From the NCBI GenBank assembly GCA_002385985.1, contig DGEO01000004.1:5869-42124 (forward strand): a stretch of DNA of 36,256 bases, in the 5' to 3' direction. Below the pieces are notes generated by a model, which was not told where the DNA came from, did no database searches, and saw nothing but the letters and a program-made list of their open reading frames with translations. Made by a program: the position numbers and the translations under genes. This stretch comes from Anaerolineaceae bacterium UBA3924 (GTDB taxonomy: Bacteria > Chloroflexota > Anaerolineae > Anaerolineales > Anaerolineaceae). Below are positions 30,526 through 36,256 of the stretch, one piece after another (the first letter of the stretch is position 1; each line of letters begins with the position of its first letter).

Positions 30526-32079
30526 TTACTGCGTGTTCTGCTGCAGGGCGTGAATCAGGCTCTGCTTGAGGTCCCACAGCCGCCGCGAGAGGGACACGTG
30601 GTAGCGGTGCGGAGCCAGCAGCCGCTTGACGCCCGCGTCCAGCCGCTCGACGTCCTCCTCGCGCTGCCGGCGGATGTCCTCGATGGTGGGCAGGTCGTAC
30701 ACCAGCCGCCCCTCGTCCAGCACCTTGACCAGCAGCGGCTCGGCCTCCGAGAGGTCCTTCTGATCCACCACGCGCCACTTGCTGTCCATCACCGGGTGAT
30801 GCAGCAGCACGCGCGGCATCGTGCGCGGGTCCTCGTCCTCCAGCGCCAGCAGGTCGGCGGTGGCCTTGCCGCGCTTATCGTACAGCCGCCAGACCGACTT
30901 CTGGCCCGGGTTGAGCACCTTGTCCGGCGACTCGGACACCTTGATGGCCGGCACCCACTCCGTGCCGTTCTGCACGGCCACCAGTTTGTAAACGCCGTCC
31001 AGCGCGGGGTCACCGGCGGAGGTGATCAGCTTGGTGCCCACGCCGTAAGTGAGCCGGTTGATGATCTTGTCGGGGTCCATCCCGTAGCGCGGGGCTTCCT
31101 GCTGGATCTGGGTGATGATCTGCCAGATGACCAGCTCGTCCAGGTTGTTGGACAGGGTGATGGAAGTATCCGGGAAGCCGGCTTCGTCCAGCATTTTGGC
31201 TGCCTGGATGGACAGATAGGCCAGGTCGCCCGAATCCAGGCGGATGCCGATGGGTTCATGGCCCTTGGCGCGCAGCTCTTCGAAGACGCGGATGGCGTTG
31301 GGCACGCCGCTCTCCAGCACGTTGATCGTGTCCACCAGCAGCAGGCAGTCGTCTGGGTAGATTTCGGCATAAGCGCGGAAAGCGCCCAGCTCGCCCTCGC
31401 CCAGGGCCATGAAGGCCTGCACGATGCTGTGGGCGTGCGTGCCCTTGGGCGGGTAGCCCAGCACCCGCGAGGCGCCCACGTAGGAGGAATAGTCCGCCCC
31501 GCCGATCAGCGCCGCGCGCACGCCTTCGGTCGACGCCCGCCCCTGCGCCCGCCGCAGGCCGAACTCCATCAGCAGCCGGCCGCGCCCGGCCTCGTGAATG
31601 CGGGCCGCCTTGGTGGCGATCAGCGTCTGGAAGTTGAGCATGTTCAGCAGCGCGGTTTCCAGGATCTGCGCCATGGCGAAAGGCCCCTGCACCAGGGTCA
31701 GCGGCACGGTCGGGTGCACCACACGCCCTTCCGGGATGGCGCACAGGGTAATACCCTCAAAATTGCCGTTTTCCAGCAGCCAGGCCAGGAAGTCATCATG
31801 AAACACCGGCGTACCGGCGCGGGTTTTCTGCGCCCGCAGGTACTCGATGTCCTCCTCGGTGAAGCGGGAGGTCATCATCCAGTCCAGCAGGGTCTCCAGC
31901 CCGGCGTTGACACAGTAGCCGGATTTGTGCGACCCGTAGTCTGGATAGCTGCGGAAGAAATGCTCAAACTGCACCGGCCGTTCATGCAGGCCCAGGCGGA
32001 AATACACCTGCGCCATGGTCAGCTGGTACATGTCGGTATATAAAATGCCTTCAGCCTTATTCCGGTCTGCTGGTTTCAT
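30526..32079 (-). CDS. pncB: nicotinate phosphoribosyltransferase
   Basis: The 517-residue enzyme converts nicotinate, PRPP and ATP to nicotinate mononucleotide in NAD salvage. Family motifs are present: YTDMYQLTMAQVY near residue 14, RPVQFEHFFRS, LLMEFGLRRAQG near 170, the loop GTHAHS (His215, His217, the phosphorylated-His region), IRLDSGDLAYLS and LSNNLDE. The length fits the larger bacterial form. A single ATG near 32079 agrees with homologues. A -10-like TAGAAT and a folded leader lie upstream. The gene is not next to other NAD genes. Confidence 0.95.
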   Translation of the reverse strand: MKPADRNKAEGILYTDMYQLTMAQVYFRLGLHERPVQFEHFFRSYPDYGSHKSGYCVNAGLETLLDWMMTSRFTEEDIEYLRAQKTRAGTPVFHDDFLAWLLENGNFEGITLCAIPEGRVVHPTVPLTLVQGPFAMAQILETALLNMLNFQTLIATKAARIHEAGRGRLLMEFGLRRAQGRASTEGVRAALIGGADYSSYVGASRVLGYPPKGTHAHSIVQAFMALGEGELGAFRAYAEIYPDDCLLLVDTINVLESGVPNAIRVFEELRAKGHEPIGIRLDSGDLAYLSIQAAKMLDEAGFPDTSITLSNNLDELVIWQIITQIQQEAPRYGMDPDKIINRLTYGVGTKLITSAGDPALDGVYKLVAVQNGTEWVPAIKVSESPDKVLNPGQKSVWRLYDKRGKATADLLALEDEDPRTMPRVLLHHPVMDSKWRVVDQKDLSEAEPLLVKVLDEGRLVYDLPTIEDIRRQREEDVERLDAGVKRLLAPHRYHVSLSRRLWDLKQSLIHALQQNTQ

Positions 32080-32126
32080 ATGCGCTCACTTTTCTAGGCC
32101 GCTGGCGGCGGACATGGTAAGGTTAT

Positions 32127-32163
32127 TCCCGGGCTGGCTGCCGGCAGCCAAAACTACCCGGGA
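32127..32163 (-). promoter_or_regulatory. nested inverted repeats in the pncB leader
   Basis: GGCTGCC/GGCAGCC (32136-32149) is a perfect 14-base palindrome, enclosed by TCCCGGG (32127-32133) pairing with CCCGGGA (32157-32163). On the minus strand this lies between TAGAAT (32171-32176) and the pncB start, so it is either a leader structure or an operator for an NAD-related regulator. Confidence 0.45.
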
Positions 32164-32210
32164 CAGAGTTATTCTACCACCAGGGGGAAATAAAAACCGG
32201 CGGCAGACCC

Positions 32211-32423
32211 TTACGCGCGGTTTTCTTCGAGGATGAACGAGATCTTTACATTCACCCGGTACTGCGTGATCCGGTTGTTCTCGACGATGGCCTGCATTTC
32301 CTTGACGTACACCGACTGGATCCCGCGCAGGGTCTTTGCCGCTTCCGTCACCGCGACCTGCGCCGCGTCTTCCCAGGATTTTTCGGATTGAGCCAGAAGT
32401 TCAATTACCTTGACCACAGCCAT
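32211..32423 (-). CDS. dodecin-like flavin-binding protein
   Basis: The 70-residue protein matches dodecins, which form hollow 12-mers that store or buffer flavin. MAVVKVIELLAQSEKSWEDAAQVA, then TLRGIQSVYVKE and VENNRITQYRVNVKISF are the family strand-helix-strand-strand pattern. The position of the flavin-stacking Trp (usually in a 'WVKE' block) is Tyr39 here (VYVKE); a Trp appears at residue 17 instead. GGAGGA precedes the ATG. An AT-rich palindromic site lies just upstream. A single-gene transcript is likely. Confidence 0.92.
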   Translation of the reverse strand: MAVVKVIELLAQSEKSWEDAAQVAVTEAAKTLRGIQSVYVKEMQAIVENNRITQYRVNVKISFILEENRA

Positions 32424-32444
32424 TGCATTTCCTCCTCATTTTGG

Positions 32445-32470
32445 TGACCGGTCATATCAATAATTATTGA
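32445..32470 (-). promoter_or_regulatory. paired palindromes upstream of the dodecin gene
   Basis: TGACCGGTCA (32445-32454) is a perfect palindrome, and TCAATAATTATTGA (32457-32470) is a second perfect 14-base palindrome two bases away. The GACCGG core recurs directly after it (32469-32474). Two adjacent palindromes of different composition, 22 and 34 nt before the start codon, suggest an operator overlapping the promoter. Confidence 0.5.
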
Positions 32471-32510
32471 CCGGCCGGGAGAAAAACGCAACGCGCTGCG
32501 GGTCACGACT

Positions 32511-33335
32511 CTACAGCCAGGGCATGCCGGGGGCGGCGGTCTGCCGCTCGGCCCGGAGCAGCGCCTGGCGAACGGTCTCAATCGCCTCCACGGGCAGCCC
32601 GCCGGGGAAGCACCCGGCCAGCTCGCGCTTGGCCAGTGTCAGAAACAGGCGCGCGGCGGTCGGGGTGGGCATTTCCAGAATGGCGTTGATCTCCTCGCCC
32701 AGGGCCGGGTAGCTCTGCTCGAAGCGGCGGAAAGGGTCCAGATTGTCCAGCCGGTTGGGCCCGGTGGGCGGCACGCAGGCCTGAATCAGCTGCAGCAGCG
32801 ACTGCAGCCCGTAACCCTTCACCAGCTGGCGCCCGCTCAGCTTTTCACCGCGGGCGTATCGCCCGCTGCCCACCAGCAGCTGGACCAGGAAATCGCCCAA
32901 CAGCACGCCGGTGCGCTCCCGCTGGCGGGCGCTCCAGCGCAGGGTTTCGACGGTTTGCTCTTCCACTGCCCGGCGCACCCCGCCCCGGTCCAGCAGCACC
33001 CGGCTGCGGTTGATGCGGATCTGGCGCAGCTCCTCCAGGTCAAACACCGCGTACTCCAGCAGGTGACCGCTGCGGTAAAGCGCCTTGGCGCCGTGCGCCG
33101 TGTCCTGATAGTGGTAGACAATGTCGCGCGCGTCCGGCAGCCAGCCCGGGCTGGCGCGAAAACCGTCCTGTTCACCGGGGGCGGTGATCACAAAGAAATC
33201 GTGATCCGACCAGTCGTCGGGGGTGTAGTCACCGCCGGTCATCGAGCCGAGCGCCACCAGGCCGGTGACGCGCGGGTCCGCCTGAAAGCCTTCCAGCAGC
33301 GCCTGAGTAAAGGCCTTGTAATCCTCAAGGTTCAT
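32511..33335 (-). CDS. nucleotidyltransferase-fold protein
   Basis: The 274-residue protein has an N-terminal nucleotidyltransferase motif: LVALGSMTGGDYTPDDWSDHDFFVI (about residues 27-51), with the GS and DHD pattern that holds two metals, as in ANT(6)-type aminoglycoside adenylyltransferases and MNT-like toxin-antitoxin enzymes. A helical C-terminal half follows, with KGYGLQSLLQLI. Nothing beside it (no HEPN gene) indicates a toxin-antitoxin unit, so the substrate is unknown. TATAAT on the minus strand (33372-33377) lies 37 bases before its start. There is no clear ribosome site. Confidence 0.75.
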   Translation of the reverse strand: MNLEDYKAFTQALLEGFQADPRVTGLVALGSMTGGDYTPDDWSDHDFFVITAPGEQDGFRASPGWLPDARDIVYHYQDTAHGAKALYRSGHLLEYAVFDLEELRQIRINRSRVLLDRGGVRRAVEEQTVETLRWSARQRERTGVLLGDFLVQLLVGSGRYARGEKLSGRQLVKGYGLQSLLQLIQACVPPTGPNRLDNLDPFRRFEQSYPALGEEINAILEMPTPTAARLFLTLAKRELAGCFPGGLPVEAIETVRQALLRAERQTAAPGMPWL

Positions 33336-33371
33336 GGGTTTTCGCCAGCATTGGTGAGTTTGATCATCCCC

Positions 33372-33377
33372 ATTATA
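33372..33377 (-). promoter_or_regulatory. -10 box of the nucleotidyltransferase gene
   Basis: A consensus TATAAT on the minus strand. The -35 position at 17 bases is not recognisable. Confidence 0.4.
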
Positions 33378-33433
33378 GCCGTTTTCAACCGCTCCAATTC
33401 CGGCAGGGGAGGTGGGTAATTCCCCAATGCAGG

Positions 33434-33462
33434 TTGACAGGTTTGTTTAGTATACTTATCAT
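33434..33462 (+). promoter_or_regulatory. promoter of the MoxR/VWA operon
   Basis: Consensus TTGACA (33434-33439), 17 bases, and TATCAT (33457-33462). A perfect 6-bp hairpin (33467-33484) lies at the start of the message. Confidence 0.7.
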
Positions 33463-33573
33463 AGTTATCTGCTTTCAGGCAGATACCGCCTGTCCCGTGA
33501 CAGACCGCCGCAGCCTCAGCCCTCACTCGTTTCAGCCTCAGGCGTAAATAATCAGAGATACAGAGGAGCTATC

Positions 33574-34551
33574 ATGGCTGAACAGCTTGAAAACGTAGTA
33601 TTTAAAAACACGGAGGAGTTGAAAAAAGCGCTCCACCAGCAGAGCTACATCCCCAGCGACGAGATCGCCACCATCCTGTACCTTTCGCAGCAGCTGGGCA
33701 AACCCCTGCTGACCGAAGGCCCCGCGGGGGTGGGAAAAACCGAGCTTTCCAAGGCCCTGGCCGGAGCCACCGGGCGGGAACTGATCCGCCTGCAGTGCTA
33801 CGAAGGCCTGGACGAAAGCAAGGCACTGTATGAGTGGGAATACGCCAAGCAGCTGCTCTATACCCAGCTGCTGCGGGACAAGATCCAGGACACCCTGGCC
33901 CAGGCAGACAGCCTGAGCAGCGCCGCCGACCGGCTGGCGGCGGAGGAGGACGTCTTCTTCTCCATGCGCTTCCTGCTGCAGCGGCCCCTGCTGCGCGCCA
34001 TTCTTTCCGAAAAGCCCACCGTGCTGCTGATCGACGAAATTGACCGCGCCGACGCGGAATTTGAGGCCTTCCTGCTGGAAGTGCTCAGTGACTTCCAGGT
34101 CTCGGTGCCCGAGCTGGGCACGCTCAAGGCCGTGCACCGCCCGATGGTGGTGCTGACCAGCAACAACACCCGCGAGCTGAGCGAAGCGCTCAAACGCCGC
34201 TGCCTGTACCTGTTCATCGATTACCCCTCCATGGAGCAGGAGCTGGCCGTGGTGCAGCTGAAGGTGCCCGAGCTGCCCCAGAAGCTGGCCCGGCAGGCTG
34301 TCGAAATCGTCCAGCAGCTGCGCACGCTGGACCTGCGCAAGTCCCCCTCCATCAGCGAAACGCTCGACTGGGCACGCGCGCTGGTCGCCCTGAACGTGGA
34401 GCACATCGACAACACCACGCTGGAAAACACGCTCAACGTGCTGCTGAAACACGAACAGGACCTGCTGCGCGCCCGGCGCCAGCTGGTCTTCACCCCGCCC
34501 GGCGGTACCCGTTACGAGAGCGACTACCGCTCGAAACGGTCCTCAGGATAA
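33574..34551 (+). CDS. MoxR-family AAA+ ATPase
   Basis: The 325-residue ATPase has Walker A GPAGVGKT (49-56), Walker B LLIDEIDRAD (151-160), sensor-1 VLTSNNTRELSEALKRR with its arginine, and a C-terminal lid with SPSISETLDWARAL, the MoxR-typical ending. MoxR ATPases act as chaperone-like motors that help activate enzyme complexes, usually with a VWA partner. GAGGAG precedes the ATG. The VWA gene follows after 29 nt, so the two make one unit. The pair has no recognisable client beside it. No residue is out of place. Confidence 0.94.
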   Translation: MAEQLENVVFKNTEELKKALHQQSYIPSDEIATILYLSQQLGKPLLTEGPAGVGKTELSKALAGATGRELIRLQCYEGLDESKALYEWEYAKQLLYTQLLRDKIQDTLAQADSLSSAADRLAAEEDVFFSMRFLLQRPLLRAILSEKPTVLLIDEIDRADAEFEAFLLEVLSDFQVSVPELGTLKAVHRPMVVLTSNNTRELSEALKRRCLYLFIDYPSMEQELAVVQLKVPELPQKLARQAVEIVQQLRTLDLRKSPSISETLDWARALVALNVEHIDNTTLENTLNVLLKHEQDLLRARRQLVFTPPGGTRYESDYRSKRSSG

Positions 34552-34580
34552 CTGCCGTTCACGACTGACAGGTGGTCATA

Positions 34581-35957
34581 ATGGATTTGCGAATTGTGCA
34601 ATTTGTCAACGCCCTGCGCAATCGAGGTGTGCGTGTCAGCCTGGCCGAGAGCATCGACGCCTTTCAGGCCATTCAGGCGCTGGGCATCAAGGAACGAGAG
34701 GTGTTCAAAATCTCGCTGCGGACCACGCTGATCAAGAACGCCGACGATATCCCCATTTTTGAGGAGCTCTTCCCGCTGTTCTTCAGCGGCAGTGAGCCGC
34801 CGCGCATGTTCAACCCCTCCGAGCAGCTCACCGAGCAGGAAGCGCGCATGATCGCCGATGCCATGCGCCAGTTCACCGAGCAGCTGCGCAAGCTGCTGGA
34901 GAAGCTGCTCGAAGGCCGCCCGCTGACCCCGGAGGAGCTGAACCAGATCGCCGAGCAGATCAACTTCGACGCCATGGCCGATCCCAAATACCGCGACTGG
35001 CTGTCCAAGCGCATGGCCCAGGCGCTTCGCTTCGACGAGGTGCGCAAGGCGCTCCAGGAGCTGATGGAAATGCTGCAGCAGATGGGCATGGACGAGCAGC
35101 GCCTGCAGCAGCTGATGGAAGAGCTGCAGGCCAACGCCCAGGCCATGCGCGAGCAGATCCAGCAGTACACCGGGCAGCGGATCGCCGAGAAGCTGAGCGA
35201 CACTGAGTACCGCCGCCGGGCCGATTCGCTCTACAACAAGGCCTTCGACTCGCTCAGCGACGAGGACCTGCAGATCCTGCGAAAAGAGGTCACCCGGATG
35301 GCGGCGGCCCTGCGCACCCGCCTGGCACTGCGCCACAAGCGGGCGCGCACCGGGCAGCTGGACGTCAAGGCCACGCTGCGCGCCAATCTGAAGCACGGCA
35401 GCGTGCCCATCGAGCTGCGCCACCGCGACCGGGCGCTCAAGCCCAAGATCGTCATCCTGTGCGACGTCAGCACCTCCATGCGCCACGTCTCGGAGCTGAT
35501 GCTCAGCTTCCTTTCGGCCATCCAGGACCAGATCAGCAAGACCCACGCCTTCGCCTACATCGATCACCTGGAGTACATCTCGGAGTTCTTCCAGAGCAGC
35601 GAGCCGCACCAGGCGGTCTCGACCATCCTGGAAAAGATGCCCTCCGGGCACTACAACACCGACCTGGGCTACAGCCTGGAGAACTTCACCTCTGACTACC
35701 TGGGCATGATCGATCACCGCACCACCTTTATCATCGTCGGGGACGGGCGCAACAATTACAACGACCCGCGGCTGCCCCTCTTCCGCGAGATCGTGCGCCG
35801 CAGCCGCAGCAGCATCTGGCTCAACCCCGAGGCGATGACCCTGTGGGGCCGCGGCGACAGCGACATGCTCAAGTACGCCCCGCTGGTGAACAAAGTGTTC
35901 CAGGTGAGCAACCTGGAGCAGCTTTCGGAGGCGGTGGATCACATGCTGGTGGGCTGA
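34581..35957 (+). CDS. CoxE-like VWA domain protein
   Basis: The 458-residue protein matches the VWA_CoxE family (PF05762). A long Gln/Glu/Leu-rich helical region (about 95-240, probably coiled coil) precedes a VWA domain (about 285-455). The metal-ion-dependent adhesion motif is CDVSTSM (Asp295, Ser297, Ser299), followed by the later motifs YNTDLGYS (Thr) and IIVGDGRNN (Asp). GTG at 34572 is open, but the ATG at 34581 has AGGTGG upstream at good spacing and is preferred. The CoxD (MoxR)/CoxE pair in carboxydotrophs matures CO dehydrogenase; here no Cox genes are present, so the client is unknown. Confidence 0.92.
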   Translation: MDLRIVQFVNALRNRGVRVSLAESIDAFQAIQALGIKEREVFKISLRTTLIKNADDIPIFEELFPLFFSGSEPPRMFNPSEQLTEQEARMIADAMRQFTEQLRKLLEKLLEGRPLTPEELNQIAEQINFDAMADPKYRDWLSKRMAQALRFDEVRKALQELMEMLQQMGMDEQRLQQLMEELQANAQAMREQIQQYTGQRIAEKLSDTEYRRRADSLYNKAFDSLSDEDLQILRKEVTRMAAALRTRLALRHKRARTGQLDVKATLRANLKHGSVPIELRHRDRALKPKIVILCDVSTSMRHVSELMLSFLSAIQDQISKTHAFAYIDHLEYISEFFQSSEPHQAVSTILEKMPSGHYNTDLGYSLENFTSDYLGMIDHRTTFIIVGDGRNNYNDPRLPLFREIVRRSRSSIWLNPEAMTLWGRGDSDMLKYAPLVNKVFQVSNLEQLSEAVDHMLVG

Positions 35958-35975
35958 GGGCGTCGGGGATAATAA

Positions 35976-35984
35976 TGGTATAAT
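35976..35984 (+). promoter_or_regulatory. extended -10 promoter of tRNA-Arg
   Basis: TGGTATAAT is an extended -10 element (TG-N-TATAAT), ending 9 bases before the mature tRNA. The -35 region is not consensus, which is normal for this promoter type. It starts 18 bases after the VWA stop codon. Confidence 0.7.
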
Positions 35985-35993
35985 TTCGCCAAC

Positions 35994-36069
35994 GCCCCCG
36001 TAGCTCAATGGACAGAGCGCCTGACTTCGAATCAGTAGGTTGTGGGTTCGACCCCCGCCGGGGGCGCCA
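35994..36069 (+). tRNA. tRNA-Arg (anticodon TCG)
   Basis: The 76-nt cloverleaf has a perfect 7-bp acceptor stem (GCCCCCG 35994-36000 with CGGGGGC 36059-36065). The D arm is TAGCTCAATGGACAGAGC. The anticodon loop is CTTCGAA, so the anticodon is TCG and reads CGA. The T arm has GTGGG-TTCGACC-CCCGC with one G-U pair. Discriminator G and CCA (36067-36069) are encoded. The outermost anticodon-stem pair (27-43) is a C/U mismatch, the only flaw. Confidence 0.96.
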
Positions 36070-36110
36070 GATGCAGGGGAAAAACTGGTACAAATTATTG
36101 ATATGTGTGA

Positions 36111-36149
36111 AGAGAAAAAGAGCGGCTCGCTGAGCCGCTCTTTTTCTCT
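36111..36149. terminator. very strong bidirectional terminator after tRNA-Arg
   Basis: An 18-bp perfect stem, AGAGAAAAAGAGCGGCTC (36111-36128) with its complement at 36132-36149, has a 3-nt loop GCT. The arm contains a T5 run in both orientations. It ends the tRNA transcript, and the 107 bases after it to the window end hold nothing I recognise. Confidence 0.93.
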
Positions 36150-36256
36150 ATCTCCAACCGGCTGAGGAAAGATCTTTGCTAAGAATTCCGGTCGGGACTT
36201 ATAAGAGAAACCACCAGGACCGTCCTCGCTTTATGAAGGTCCATCCCCACGGGTGT

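Noticed and set aside
32511..33335. MNT/HEPN toxin-antitoxin system
   Set aside because: The protein has a nucleotidyltransferase motif, but it is too long for a minimal MNT and has no HEPN gene on either side.
35869..36093. Minus-strand frame over the tRNA gene
   Set aside because: It covers the antisense of tRNA-Arg, a well-known source of spurious frames.

Overview
The window is GC-rich bacterial chromosome. I see no phage, insertion-sequence or CRISPR content. Several traits together suggest a Chloroflexota bacterium, probably Anaerolineae-like: RNase J, a PflX-type radical SAM protein, NarL-type soluble histidine kinases with many PAS domains, a cytosolic PAS/GAF/GGDEF protein, a MoxR plus CoxE-like VWA pair, and intergenic arrays of short GC-rich hairpins. 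This placement is inferred from gene content and style, because no rRNA gene is present.

Layout. 1-3.3 kb: a gene tail, L-asparaginase and endonuclease III (+), then a small membrane protein and a DppA-type D-aminopeptidase (-). 3.6-6.7 kb: an FmdB zinc-ribbon protein, a 46-residue membrane protein, and a flippase-like membrane protein followed closely by an FAD oxidoreductase (+). 7.2-11.7 kb: dnaA, a DUF218 membrane protein and RNase J (+), with structured leaders before dnaA and especially before RNase J. 11.9-14.9 kb: DUF1328 protein, a GntR/periplasmic-binding-like regulator and a PAS-GAF-HD-GYP phosphodiesterase (+). 15-17.2 kb: a DUF697 GTPase and an LpxL/HtrB-like acyltransferase (-), divergent from a GPH-type sugar symporter (17.4-18.8 kb, +). 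18.9-28.3 kb: a lone receiver and a PAS/GAF diguanylate cyclase (-), an M28-like lipoprotein with damaged metal sites (-), a PflX-like radical SAM protein (+), and a four-PAS histidine kinase (-). 28.7-36.3 kb: flavodoxin-like and small cysteine proteins (+), DegV, nicotinate phosphoribosyltransferase, dodecin and a nucleotidyltransferase (-), then the MoxR/VWA module and tRNA-Arg(TCG) (+).

How it fits together. Three signalling proteins deal with c-di-GMP or two-component signalling: an HD-GYP enzyme, a GGDEF enzyme with an intact I-site, and a NarL-type kinase. They lie within 15 kb, together with a receiver that lacks an output domain. The housekeeping genes (dnaA, rnj, nth, pncB, tRNA) are ordinary, but several have unusually structured 5' regions. 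The least explained pieces are the roughly 210-nt promoter-to-terminator RNA before rnj, the promoter/hairpin/terminator unit at 25.8 kb, the degenerate M28 lipoprotein, and the MoxR/VWA pair without a linked substrate.
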